Shown here: positions 33,199 to 42,966 of the stretch, in pieces | Layout: each line of letters begins with the position of its first letter | How positions within the stretch are numbered: position 1 is the stretch's first letter | Notes under the pieces: model-generated | The model's input: only the letters and a program-made list of their open reading frames with translations | What the model was told of the DNA's origin: nothing | Databases searched by the model: none | Made by a program: the position numbers and the translations under genes | Assembly (NCBI RefSeq): GCF_004005815.1 | Contig: NZ_SACK01000012.1 | Location: 26,304 to 90,303 of the forward strand | Reading direction: 5' to 3' | Origin: Mucilaginibacter limnophilus | Lineage (GTDB): Bacteria; Bacteroidota; Bacteroidia; Sphingobacteriales; Sphingobacteriaceae | Length of the DNA stretch: 64,000 bases

Positions 33199-34329
33199 AT
33201 GAACTGGGAAGGATGTAAAAACATATTATGTATTCGCCCTGATAACATGGGCGACCTGATTATGAGCGGTCCGGCAATTCGAGCGTTGAAGGAAACTTTC
33301 AATGCTAAAATCACAGTGCTTACTTCATCAATGGCTCGTGGTGTAATAAGCCATATGCCTGAAATTGATGATGCCATAATATTCGACTTACCGTGGGTTA
33401 AAATAAACGAAACACCTGATACAGCCGGCTTTTATAAAGTTATTGATACTATAAAACAACGCGATTTTGACGCCGCGGTTATTTTCACCGTTTACAGCCA
33501 AAATCCGTTGCCTACGGCAATGCTGGTTTATTTGGCAGGCATACCACGTGTGCTGGCCTATTGTCGTGAAAATCCATATCATTTAATTACCAACTGGATT
33601 CCGGATAAAGAACCTTATGATTTTATCAAGCATCAGGTACGCCGCGATCTTGATTTGGTGGCATCAGTAGGTGCGTTTACAAAAAATGAACATCTGTACT
33701 TGTCTTCCGACGAAAATGTATGGGCGCAGATAACAGATAAGTTAACAGCACTTGGCGTAGATACAAATAAGCCATGGCTAATAATGCATGCCGGTGTGAG
33801 CGAACGTAAGCGTCAGTATCCGGCTAAATACTGGGTTAAAGCTGCCAAAGAACTCATAGCTGAGGGTTATCAAATACTTTTTACAGGTTCAAATGCCGAA
33901 AAGCAGCTAACAGATGAACTTCAGTTACAAACAGGTGCGGGGAGTTTTGCTTGTGGGGGCTTGTTTTCGTTATATAAATTTATTGGGTTGGTGAAAAAGG
34001 CGCCGGTTGTAGTATCAGTAAATACAGGTACGGTACACATCGCGACCGCAGTGGGCACCCCGGTAGTGGTTTTATACGCGCAAACTAACCCGCAGCATAC
34101 ACCTTGGAATGTACCAAACAAAGTGTTGCCTTTTGCGGTTCCCGCGCCTTTACGAAGCAAGAACGAGGTGATCAACCACGTTAATAAAACGCATTACAAT
34201 AGTCCAGTACACATACCACAGCCTGAAGAAATTGTTAGTGCTGTTAAAAGTCTTGTCAATCAGCCAGTGAAACCAGTTCAACGGTTTCTCGAAATACCAA
34301 GTGAAAATCAGGCGACTGCAGCCAGTTGA
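33199..34329 (+). CDS. GT9-family glycosyltransferase (heptosyltransferase-like)
   Basis: 376 residues. ILCIRPDNMGDLIMSGPAI is the GT9 start, with WLIMHAGVSERKRQYPAKYW in the middle and VVVSVNTGTVHIATAVGTPV, the conserved D/N-TG-x-x-H-x-A-A motif, near the C-terminus. Members transfer heptose or similar sugars to lipid A core. Convergent with a second GT9; the two genes overlap by 74 bases at their 3' ends. Confidence 0.88.
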   Translation: MNWEGCKNILCIRPDNMGDLIMSGPAIRALKETFNAKITVLTSSMARGVISHMPEIDDAIIFDLPWVKINETPDTAGFYKVIDTIKQRDFDAAVIFTVYSQNPLPTAMLVYLAGIPRVLAYCRENPYHLITNWIPDKEPYDFIKHQVRRDLDLVASVGAFTKNEHLYLSSDENVWAQITDKLTALGVDTNKPWLIMHAGVSERKRQYPAKYWVKAAKELIAEGYQILFTGSNAEKQLTDELQLQTGAGSFACGGLFSLYKFIGLVKKAPVVVSVNTGTVHIATAVGTPVVVLYAQTNPQHTPWNVPNKVLPFAVPAPLRSKNEVINHVNKTHYNSPVHIPQPEEIVSAVKSLVNQPVKPVQRFLEIPSENQATAAS

Positions 34330-35248
34330 TAGTACGGTGCACGCGTTTATCCATCGGTCCCCAGCGCTGCGGCTCTCCATCCATACTGATGACGATACTT
34401 GGCGTTTTAAAAGCCGATGCGATGTGCGACACACCGGTACAATTTGATATCAGCATCGCGGCATTTTGAATCAACGCGCCAACAGCGCCCATTGTAGTTG
34501 TCCCTGCCGAATTAATCGCCTCATGACGCATGTTACTGATAACACCTTCTACCAGGTCGCTTTCATCTTTTGTACCTGTGATCACTGCTTTATAGCCTTG
34601 TTCAACGCAATAATCAGCCAGAGCAGCAAAATATTTCACCGGCCATTGGCGCCATGAACCTCTTGAACCCGGATGTACGCATACATATTTTTTCGGTTCG
34701 ATACCCAGTTGCAATTCATCAAGTGAGTTATAATCTTCTACAGAAAGCGGAAACTCAAGGTCGGTACCCTGTGCTTTGATACCTAAGTGCTGCATCAACA
34801 GTATATGCCGTTCAATCTCCGGCCCATAATCAGGGTATTCCATAAACAGCCCGTTGTCGGGCGCGTAATGCCCTTCAATGGTAAAGCCGGCGGTATGTTT
34901 TGCACCGAAAAGCTCAATCATTGGATTAATTATCGAGCCATTACCCTGCATTTGTATGGCAAGGTCAAATTTTTCTTGCTGAACCTGTGCTAAAAAAGAA
35001 GTGAATGCAGCTGGATTAAAAGGCCGTTCGGGCAAGCCAGGAAAACCGGGAAATTCAATAAAATTATCAAAGTACTTACTGAACCGCTCGGTGAACGATT
35101 GTCCCCAAGGCAAACCTATAAGCGTTATTTGCGCGTTAGGATAAGCATGGCGTAAAGCGCGTATGGCCGGTATGGCGCATAACATATCGCCCAGCTGCAA
35201 TGCCCTGAAAACGGCTATTTTTTTTATTTCAGATTGAGAAAGTTTCAT
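34256..35248 (-). CDS. GT9-family glycosyltransferase (heptosyltransferase-like)
   Basis: 330 residues. KIAVFRALQLGDMLCAIPAI is the GT9 start, VCVHPGSRGSWRQWPVKYF the mid motif, and MLISNCTGVSHIASAFKTPS the C-terminal acceptor/donor motif. It ends within the plus-strand GT9 gene. Third gene of a leftward operon after the carbamoyltransferase and a GT2 enzyme (two-base gap from GT2). Acceptor unknown; a second heptose or similar sugar is possible. Confidence 0.88.
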   Translation of the reverse strand: MKLSQSEIKKIAVFRALQLGDMLCAIPAIRALRHAYPNAQITLIGLPWGQSFTERFSKYFDNFIEFPGFPGLPERPFNPAAFTSFLAQVQQEKFDLAIQMQGNGSIINPMIELFGAKHTAGFTIEGHYAPDNGLFMEYPDYGPEIERHILLMQHLGIKAQGTDLEFPLSVEDYNSLDELQLGIEPKKYVCVHPGSRGSWRQWPVKYFAALADYCVEQGYKAVITGTKDESDLVEGVISNMRHEAINSAGTTTMGAVGALIQNAAMLISNCTGVSHIASAFKTPSIVISMDGEPQRWGPMDKRVHRTINWLQSPDFHLVFRETVELVSLAD

Positions 35249-35250
35249 TG

Positions 35251-36222
35251 TTAAACAAATAATACCCTGTACTTAACGGCCCCGTACCATTGCCAGTAAA
35301 CTGACAGGAAAGGAATGAACAAAGAAGTGATCACCATTTCGGAAACATGTGCCGGGCTTAAACTGGTGTTTGATAAACGCTTGTAAATAAAATAAGTGGT
35401 TAAACCTGCCCACGCCGCAAAGCCAACAAAAAATACCTGCTGGTGCTGTGTAAACAAGCCAACAAGCATTACCAAAAACGCGAGTATAATAGCATAATAC
35501 AACACCGGTGATTTAGCACGTATTTTATGGCGAAACATGTCGGGATATTTTTTGTATAGAAGCGCATCGAACATCGTTTTTTTCTGCTCTTTTATACTCA
35601 CACCCCAACGCGAGTTTCTTACCGGATGGGTTACCACAGCCGATTCTATTTTCTTAATTGGTATGTGCTTGCTAATAAGCTTAAACTCCAGATCACTGTC
35701 TTCACGCCACGCCATGCGGAACTGTTCGTCAAAACCGCCTGACAGTTCAAGTGCCTGTTTTGTGCAGGCGCAATTGGCAGTAATAAAATCGGCGGTTTGC
35801 AAATGCGCGGTGTTTAATTCGTAGTCGGTAGGGCGTTTACTTAGCGGTACAATCACCTTTCCGGTCAACGCTACATTCTCATCGGGATGGCAATGATTAA
35901 CAATTTCATTCAGCCAGTACATATCTGGCAGGCAATCATCATCAGTAAAGGCAATAATGCGCCCGCGTGCATTACGCCATCCGTGATTTCGTGCTGCAGC
36001 AGGTCCTTTTTTTTCGGCCATAGGCAAATAGCGCATTATTGGGAAATCATACCCGACCCAGTCGTTAAAGATCTGTTTTGTCTGCTCATCCGGCCCGTCA
36101 CTTACTACAATGATCTCATACCGGCTTTTATCAAATTTTTGCAATAACAATGCCTTAAGGCATTTGCTAAGCAACTGTGGACGCCGGTATGTAGGTATAA
36201 CAACTGAAACAAGGATGTCCAT
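35251..36222 (-). CDS. GT2-family glycosyltransferase with C-terminal membrane segments
   Basis: 323 residues. GT-A fold: VSVVIPTYRRPQLLSKCLKA at the start, the metal-binding DxD in AFTDDDCLPD near residue 92, and WREDSDLEFKL further on. Two or three hydrophobic segments at about 240-285 and a last one anchor it to the membrane. Its ATG overlaps the carbamoyltransferase stop by one base (TAATG), so translation is coupled. Builds an envelope glycan; donor unknown. Confidence 0.87.
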   Translation of the reverse strand: MDILVSVVIPTYRRPQLLSKCLKALLLQKFDKSRYEIIVVSDGPDEQTKQIFNDWVGYDFPIMRYLPMAEKKGPAAARNHGWRNARGRIIAFTDDDCLPDMYWLNEIVNHCHPDENVALTGKVIVPLSKRPTDYELNTAHLQTADFITANCACTKQALELSGGFDEQFRMAWREDSDLEFKLISKHIPIKKIESAVVTHPVRNSRWGVSIKEQKKTMFDALLYKKYPDMFRHKIRAKSPVLYYAIILAFLVMLVGLFTQHQQVFFVGFAAWAGLTTYFIYKRLSNTSLSPAHVSEMVITSLFIPFLSVYWQWYGAVKYRVLFV

Positions 36223-37940
36223 TATTTTTCTATAACAAATGATCCGATAACCAATGCGTCAAAAGGGGATGTCCAGAAGCATTCAATAGCATCGCGTGGT
36301 GTACACACAATAGGTTTCCCTAAAGTATTGAACGATGTGTTTACCAATACCGGTACACCGGTTTTGTTCTGGAAGGCCTTTAACAGGTCGTAATAATTTT
36401 TATGCTGATCACGGTTAATAGTTTGAATACGTGCGGTACCGTCGGTATGCCTTACCGCCGGAATCTTGTCGGCTTTATCGGGCTTAACATCGTACACAAA
36501 CAGCATGAACGGTGAATATTTAGCATTTTCAAACCAGTTGGTGGCTTCTTCTTCAAGCACAACCGGTGCTACAGGCCTAAAATCTTCACGGTCTTTTACC
36601 TCGTTCAGTCTTGCCTGCATTTCAGGGTTTATTGGTGAAGCCAGTATCGACCGGCTACCCAATGCCCTTGGGCCAAATTCCATGCGTCCTTGGTACCAGC
36701 CGATAATCTTATCCTGAGCAAGTATGTCGGCGGTTTCTTCAGCGATGTTTTCCAGCTTGCGGTATGGAACCTTCCACAGTTTTAACGAACGCTCAATTTG
36801 CTCGTCGGTGTACTCAGGTCCCCAGTAACAATGCGTCATTTCAAAAGTACGCTCGTTGGTTTTGCGTTCCTGCGCGTCAACCCATAAGGCAGCACCTAAC
36901 GCTGTGCCATCATCACCTGACGCAGGCTGTACCCAGATGTTTTTGAAAGCGCCCCGGTCGCGGATACGGGCGTTCGCCACACAATTAAGCGCAACGCCAC
37001 CTGCCAGGCACAGGTTCTCTTCCTGCGTTTCTTTTTGCAGCCATCCTGTTAGTTCAAGCATGCTTTCTTCAAGCACCAACTGTAACGAGTGCGCTATATT
37101 AAAGTGATGTTTTGTAAACTCTTCATGGCGGAGGCGTTTCGGGCCGAAGCGCTCTTCAAAACGCTGGTTGCCGATAGTGTACTGGCCGTTAGCGCCAAGT
37201 TGCACCATCTCTCTGAAATCGTTAACAAATTCCGGCTTGCCATATGATGCCAAAGCCATTACCTTATACTCGTCTGACGAGTGAAGAAAGCCCAGATAAG
37301 TGGTGACATCCTCGTAAAGTAAGCCCAGCGAGTGCGGCATATTTACCTGACCGATACGATCAATTTGATGGCCCTTACCAACATTGTAGGTAGTTGTAGC
37401 TACTTCACCACGCCCGTCAACCGTCATGATGGCTGCATTTTTAAATGGCGAGCAGTTAAAAGCGCTTGCCGCATGTGATATGTGGTGTTCAACAAAGTGC
37501 CATTTTTCGCGTGGAATATTGCAGCCGATAAACCGTTTTTGCAGGTGATGCGGATAGCCATCGCGCAGTTGTCCCGGCGCGTTGATTATTGACGACAGGA
37601 ATAGCGGGTCCCAAACATTGCGGAAGTCTTCTCCTAAAGCCGATTGTCCTTCTTCAAAGGGAATCTCAATAGTTGATTTACCGCGATACTTTTCGCCCAC
37701 AAGCAAATACGGGTCAAACGAGTAGGCGATATGATCAACATCATTGATGTGGATACCGGCTACACTCAGGCAGTAATCGATAGCGTGAAAGGGTAGTTCC
37801 CAGGTTGAAAAGGGGACAGGCCTTTTGCCATGCTTAAAATGTGTAAAGCGCTCTTCTTCTGTCGCCGCAAGCAATTGGCCATCCTTAATTATACACGCTG
37901 CCGAGTCGTGAAATACCGCGTTTATTCCTAAAACGTACAT
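36222..37940 (-). CDS. NodU/CmcH-family carbamoyltransferase
   Basis: 572 residues. The N-terminal Kae1-like half has VLGINAVFHDSAACIIKDG and the metal ligands HHISHAASAFNCSPF. MTVDGRGE and HDG-like spacing follow. The C-terminal YrdC-like half has GRMEFGPRALGSRSILA and PVLVNTSFNTLGKPIVCTP. Uses carbamoyl phosphate and ATP to carbamoylate a hydroxyl, in NodU a sugar. Here the acceptor is probably a sugar of the glycan made by the neighbours. Leads the leftward operon. Confidence 0.9.
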   Translation of the reverse strand: MYVLGINAVFHDSAACIIKDGQLLAATEEERFTHFKHGKRPVPFSTWELPFHAIDYCLSVAGIHINDVDHIAYSFDPYLLVGEKYRGKSTIEIPFEEGQSALGEDFRNVWDPLFLSSIINAPGQLRDGYPHHLQKRFIGCNIPREKWHFVEHHISHAASAFNCSPFKNAAIMTVDGRGEVATTTYNVGKGHQIDRIGQVNMPHSLGLLYEDVTTYLGFLHSSDEYKVMALASYGKPEFVNDFREMVQLGANGQYTIGNQRFEERFGPKRLRHEEFTKHHFNIAHSLQLVLEESMLELTGWLQKETQEENLCLAGGVALNCVANARIRDRGAFKNIWVQPASGDDGTALGAALWVDAQERKTNERTFEMTHCYWGPEYTDEQIERSLKLWKVPYRKLENIAEETADILAQDKIIGWYQGRMEFGPRALGSRSILASPINPEMQARLNEVKDREDFRPVAPVVLEEEATNWFENAKYSPFMLFVYDVKPDKADKIPAVRHTDGTARIQTINRDQHKNYYDLLKAFQNKTGVPVLVNTSFNTLGKPIVCTPRDAIECFWTSPFDALVIGSFVIEK

Positions 37941-38138
37941 ACAAATTGTGCTAAGATTAATTTATTGTTACAGCTGTTGACCGCTGTTATGTGTTTCAAA
38001 ATCAATCAAACAACAAGAAGCGCTTCTTATAGTTTCAAGAAAAAAATATAATTAGATATTAGGATATTGTTAACAAAAGTTGAATCGATAATCAGCTTCT
38101 TAATGTTATATTTATTATTAAAACAATTAAGTTAAGTT

Positions 38139-38912
38139 TTACAAACTAAACCCTTTCAAATACTTCTTACCATACTCCCCCCAACTATTCATGGCTGATG
38201 ATATGGCTTCGATAAACTCTTTATGATTAACAGCTTTGCCCTTGACAGGTGGAACTACTGCGTTTGCTGGCAAGGTGGTATCGGTAACTTTCGTAGCAAA
38301 CCAAGTGACATTTTCATGGGGCAGGGCTACGCCTAAAATCATGCCCGGTAAGCCGGTGAATGATTCGGGGCCGCCCGAAACAGGTATTTCATCGGTGTAA
38401 AAAGCAACTACGTAAACCGAATCCAGTACGAGCGCGTTTGCCCTGCGACAGGTATACCCGGCTATCTCCCGTGTTTCTGAGGTTATTTTCCACTTTATTT
38501 TACGCACGCTGTCGGTCACTAGGAATGTTTCTTCAAAAACACCTTTACGGCTAACCATTTTCTTTGCCGAAAGATCTGCATACACCGTGTTGTACTGACC
38601 GGTTATTGGTCCGTCGCCCATAAATCCGCCTGTGTTTGACGATGATGCGTCGGGTATGAAAAGCGTTTTGTTGTTGGTAAATTTCAGCGTGCTTTTCATT
38701 TTTTTAAACTGGGGCTGTGTTTTCTTATACTGGTCAACAGCTTGTGCCCAAAAGCCGTCATCCTGCCCTTCAAGGGTCTTTTTTAAAATGGCATACATAT
38801 TAACCGACTTTTCAAACTCGATGATGCCTGATTTCGTAAACCGGGTATTTTGCCCGAAAGCAAGGCAGGTGCTCAATATTGTTATGGCGAATAATGCACA
38901 GATTGTTTTCAT
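38139..38912 (-). CDS. GLPGLI family protein
   Basis: 257 residues. Signal peptide ends LAFGQ. The family motif appears as ESFTGLPGMILGV, and the preceding WKITSETREIAGYTCRRA and VVAFYTDEIPVSGGP are the usual conserved blocks. GLPGLI proteins are periplasmic or surface-exposed, known only from Bacteroidota, and lie next to a TonB-type barrel as here (six bases apart). Function unknown. Confidence 0.9.
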   Translation of the reverse strand: MKTICALFAITILSTCLAFGQNTRFTKSGIIEFEKSVNMYAILKKTLEGQDDGFWAQAVDQYKKTQPQFKKMKSTLKFTNNKTLFIPDASSSNTGGFMGDGPITGQYNTVYADLSAKKMVSRKGVFEETFLVTDSVRKIKWKITSETREIAGYTCRRANALVLDSVYVVAFYTDEIPVSGGPESFTGLPGMILGVALPHENVTWFATKVTDTTLPANAVVPPVKGKAVNHKEFIEAISSAMNSWGEYGKKYLKGFSL

Positions 38913-38918
38913 AGAAAG

Positions 38919-41708
38919 TTATTTAGCTTTAGATCCGCCCATTTTATTAAAGTCATACACCAGCGACAGGATAAAGTAACGCCTGATAGTAGTGTACCGG
39001 TTCTCCATAATGATGTTTCCGTAGGCGTTACGGTTGAAGCCTGTGTTTTTGTTCAGCAGGTCGTTAACTGTTAATAACGCCCTGAAGTTATCCTGCTTGT
39101 TAAGCACTTTTGTAAGCGAAGCATTCCATATAAACAGGTGAAAATCGCTGTTAAAAGTTGGGGTTTTGGCTCTGAACTGGTAATTTATATCCGTAGATAT
39201 CACCATTTTTAATGGTAGAAAGTAAGAGAACGAACCATTGGTATTAAAGCCCCGGCCATTGTTATTCCTGTCTTTTTGTGTGGATGTTTCGTTAATGGTA
39301 TAATTTGGGCCGAAAGACACATACATGCTGTACTTTAAGTACTTGTATTTTTGAACATTGAAGGTGCCTGAATAAGTGTACGACTTGGTGAAGCTCAACT
39401 CGTTATTAATCATATTATAATACGTACTGCCATTTAAATTCAAATCGAGGCCTAAGCCGATATCTAATTTTTTTATGCGGCGGTCAAAGTATGTACTGAA
39501 GTAAAAATTTGCAGGCTTTTTACCGGCCAGGTTGGTAAACTGGTACACAGTTCTGGTGGTGGCCGTGTCGGTCATGGTATTGCTGGTAATGGGGTTCGTA
39601 ACAAATGAGTAATTACCACTTATGCGGAAGTATTGTTCGGTAAGTACTTTGTAGCTGCTGTAACCCAAATTAAATGAGTTGGTAAATGATGGCGTTAAGT
39701 CGGGATTACCTTTGGTGATATTTAGGGGGTCGTTATTGTTACGTATGGGTTGTATCTGGTCGATTGTCGGCTGGGTGGTATTACCATTGTAATATAACCA
39801 CGCTGACGAACGCTCTTTAAATTTATAGTTAAAGCTGGCCTGAGGAAACCAGTTGGTAAAATTCCGTTCGAAATTATTGCCCGTGTAAAGGTCGCGCTGA
39901 GTAAAATTTACTAGGGCCGCCCTTGTACCAAAAGTGACGTTTGATTTACCTTGCTTAAAGTTGAACACCGCCCCCGCCTGATTGGAAAGCTGGTTCAGTT
40001 TATAATCGCTGCTAAGCGTATCAACCAAGACATCATACTTTCCTGCTGAAGACGGGCTGAAAGTTTTACGGTCGGCAGTGGCGTTGTTAATTCCAAGGCC
40101 ATAATTAAGCGTTAACGACAAGCTTTTAAACAAAGGCTCGGTATAAGTGATGTTAGAGTTTAGCACGGCGCTTTTTATATCATTCACTTTATACTGATCG
40201 ATATGCACAGTGCTGTCGCGCGCGCCTTCATTATTATAATAGTTAATATCCGACTTTAAGAAACCATTGGCGCTGCTTTGATTAACTGATGGCGCAATAT
40301 TAACTGATATGGTGCGGCCCGGTTTAAATCTTTTATTGTAGAATATGGTAGCGTTGAACGAGTTTTGATCGCCTTTATTCGTAAGATCGCGGTTAGAAAA
40401 CGTCTGCCTGTTGCCAATCCTGTTCTCGGATATATAGCTGTCAATAGTTTCGTTATTCTTTAACGTACCATCAAAAGTGATTTTAAGATTAGATGAGGTA
40501 TCTAATTTAGCTTGATACATCCCATCTGCTTTTTGTCTGAATATAAAATTGTGAAATGTTTGGTTTGTATTCGATTTTATTACTGATGTATCTGCCAGGA
40601 TGTTTTCAGATAAAGAAACCTTTGATCCATCAACTGTAAGCGAACCTGCTTTGTAATTGGCATTGATAGAATATTTATCATCTCCCCATTTTGCGTCATA
40701 ATGCACACCGCCCGTGCGCGCTACAGGAATACCTTCGTTGTTATACGTTCCGTTGAATGATTCAAGGTCGTCGTTAGTGTTTGACATGATCATGATACCG
40801 CCGCCGTCCATAAATTCCATATTTGCGCCACCGGTGTACTTGTTATTATCCTGCCAGTTCAAACCTATTTTTCCTGTATTAGCCAATGTGCCATATGCTG
40901 AAAATTTCTTTTTGCCTCTGAATGTGTTGAATAATAACTGGGCCTGATAAAAATCTTTTGTTGCTATACCAACATCGGCCTTACCAAACGAGCCTGTTTT
41001 TTTATCTTCTTTTAGTTTGATATTAAGTGTTTTGGTTTTTTGCCCGTCGTCTATACCGGTAAAGGTAGCCTGGTCGCTTTTTTTATCATACAGCTGTACC
41101 TTGTCAACCATATCGGCACGGATATTTTTGGTAACCAGGGTAGGGTCGTCTCCAAAAAACTCTTCGCCGTCAACAAGCACTTTGTTCACGGTTTCACCCT
41201 GGGCCGTTATTTTACCGTCTTTATCTATCTGAATACCCGGAAACTGTTTAAGCAAATCTTCAACCTTGGCATTAGGTTGAACTGTAAATGCCGCAGCATT
41301 ATACTCGGTGGTATCACCTTTTATTTTAATAGCCGTTGGGCGGGCTTTGATGATCACCTCGGCCAGCAGTTTTGATTTTAGGATCAAATTTACCGTGCCG
41401 AAATTTATCTCATGGTTTACGGAATCAAGCACAAACTCTTCTGCATAATCAGCATATTCTGGATAGGTGATCAGCATGATAAATTTGCCCCTTGGCAGAT
41501 GTTCAATGTTAAATTCTCCACTTGATGTAGCCCGTGTGAACGACACTAATGTTGAATCTTTATGATCAAGGATACTGATAGTTGAGTTCTCTAATTTGAC
41601 GTTTGATGCTGAATCGGTAACAGCCCCTTTAACAGAACCAATGTTTTGGGCGGCTGCAAACAAAGTGCTCAAAATAAGGATTAAGAGCACCAAAATGGTG
41701 TATCGCAT
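38919..41708 (-). CDS. TonB-dependent-receptor-like outer membrane beta-barrel protein
   Basis: 929 residues. Signal peptide ends FAAAQ. A carboxypeptidase-regulatory-like beta-sandwich follows (about 22-105, GSVKGAVTDSASNVKLENST), then a plug (KVEDLLKQFPGIQIDKDGKI and VLVDGEEFFGDDPTL), then a long barrel ending VYDFNKMGGSKAK. It belongs to the outer membrane beta-barrel family typically coupled to GLPGLI genes, not to SusC. It may import or export an unknown substrate together with the GLPGLI protein. The two form one operon. Confidence 0.88.
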   Translation of the reverse strand: MRYTILVLLILILSTLFAAAQNIGSVKGAVTDSASNVKLENSTISILDHKDSTLVSFTRATSSGEFNIEHLPRGKFIMLITYPEYADYAEEFVLDSVNHEINFGTVNLILKSKLLAEVIIKARPTAIKIKGDTTEYNAAAFTVQPNAKVEDLLKQFPGIQIDKDGKITAQGETVNKVLVDGEEFFGDDPTLVTKNIRADMVDKVQLYDKKSDQATFTGIDDGQKTKTLNIKLKEDKKTGSFGKADVGIATKDFYQAQLLFNTFRGKKKFSAYGTLANTGKIGLNWQDNNKYTGGANMEFMDGGGIMIMSNTNDDLESFNGTYNNEGIPVARTGGVHYDAKWGDDKYSINANYKAGSLTVDGSKVSLSENILADTSVIKSNTNQTFHNFIFRQKADGMYQAKLDTSSNLKITFDGTLKNNETIDSYISENRIGNRQTFSNRDLTNKGDQNSFNATIFYNKRFKPGRTISVNIAPSVNQSSANGFLKSDINYYNNEGARDSTVHIDQYKVNDIKSAVLNSNITYTEPLFKSLSLTLNYGLGINNATADRKTFSPSSAGKYDVLVDTLSSDYKLNQLSNQAGAVFNFKQGKSNVTFGTRAALVNFTQRDLYTGNNFERNFTNWFPQASFNYKFKERSSAWLYYNGNTTQPTIDQIQPIRNNNDPLNITKGNPDLTPSFTNSFNLGYSSYKVLTEQYFRISGNYSFVTNPITSNTMTDTATTRTVYQFTNLAGKKPANFYFSTYFDRRIKKLDIGLGLDLNLNGSTYYNMINNELSFTKSYTYSGTFNVQKYKYLKYSMYVSFGPNYTINETSTQKDRNNNGRGFNTNGSFSYFLPLKMVISTDINYQFRAKTPTFNSDFHLFIWNASLTKVLNKQDNFRALLTVNDLLNKNTGFNRNAYGNIIMENRYTTIRRYFILSLVYDFNKMGGSKAK

Positions 41709-41834
41709 ATAAGATTATAAGGTTGATGTAAGGATAGTACAAAAAGCTGGTATTAAAAACCGTTTAACATTAATTAACAGTCAAGTTTTCAAGTACGTTA
41801 TTTCGATTTATATTAGCTTTATTAAAGATAACTT

Positions 41835-42800
41835 ATGAGAAAATTGTATGTTCTTTTGATCCTTTTTATTGTTAATGGCGTAGCGGTTGCACAAATAAAA
41901 CCTGTTGATAGTTTTACAGACGGCAAATATGTTAATGTTAATGGTGCCAAACTTTGGGTGGTAACCGTAGGAGAGGGCGACCCGATCATTTTTATTGCCG
42001 GTGGGCCGGGTGGCGTTCACTTAGGTTTGCGCAGTTTCGATAAGCTGGCTGAAAATCATCATCAGTTAATATATTTTGATGCATTTGGCCGTGGTAAATC
42101 AGATACCGCTAAGAAAGTTACCGAATATACGCTTGAGCGTGACATTGATGACATTGAAGGCCTTCGCAAAGCACTTAAGCTAAACAAGGTGACCGTTTTA
42201 GGCCATTCATATGGTGGTGTTGTTGCACAAGGTTATGCAATAAAATACCCGGAACATCTTAGTCATGTTATATTGGCTAACACCTTTCATAGTTTTATAA
42301 TGTGGCAGGAAAACGATGATAACAGCAATCACGAAATACGGGTGAATTATCCGGAAATATGGGCTGAACTGATGAAGATACGTGAGCAGGGCGCTGTATC
42401 AAGCGACGAAAAACATCAGGAGATTTACGGCAAAGTACCATATGGTTTCTTGTATGCTTACAATCCTGATAAGTTTGTTCGTAAAGCAGGCAATCGTAAG
42501 CCTTATCCAAATCCGAATAATACCAAACTTTATTACCAGATGGTTGGTAAAGACGGCGATTTTATTGTAGGCAGTGATATTGGTACGTTCGACTATCGTA
42601 AGGACTTAAAAAACCTGAAAATGCCTGTACTGATACTGTCCGGTCGTTTCGACCGCGTGGCTACACCATGGCAAATGGTAAAATATAAAGACTATTGCCC
42701 GCAGGCTCAGTTTGTAATGTTCGAAAAGTCGGGACACAATCCGCAAGTGGAAGAACCGGAAAAGGAATTTGAAGTTATCAACGCTTTTCTGGCAAAATGA
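41835..42800 (+). CDS. Exported alpha/beta hydrolase (proline iminopeptidase-like)
   Basis: 321 residues with a signal peptide ending AVAQ. Oxyanion loop AGGPGGVHLG (after IIFI), nucleophile Ser in VLGHSYGGVVAQG, acid Asp in LSGRFDRVATP and His in KSGHNPQVEEP, all in the order of proline iminopeptidases. The substrate could also be another ester or amide. Divergent from the TonB-barrel gene. Confidence 0.82.
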   Translation: MRKLYVLLILFIVNGVAVAQIKPVDSFTDGKYVNVNGAKLWVVTVGEGDPIIFIAGGPGGVHLGLRSFDKLAENHHQLIYFDAFGRGKSDTAKKVTEYTLERDIDDIEGLRKALKLNKVTVLGHSYGGVVAQGYAIKYPEHLSHVILANTFHSFIMWQENDDNSNHEIRVNYPEIWAELMKIREQGAVSSDEKHQEIYGKVPYGFLYAYNPDKFVRKAGNRKPYPNPNNTKLYYQMVGKDGDFIVGSDIGTFDYRKDLKNLKMPVLILSGRFDRVATPWQMVKYKDYCPQAQFVMFEKSGHNPQVEEPEKEFEVINAFLAK

Positions 42801-42966
42801 AACGCAGTTTTGTAATGTATAATCAATTCACAGAAGCTAAGCATCTTAGTTTATGCGTTTTGAATAAAGTTATATATCGATTCATTTCTTAATGTACGTC
42901 AAGTTTTTCGGGATAAAATAATATCAAATTTGTTTCATCAACTCAATACTATTAAACATTGAAAAT

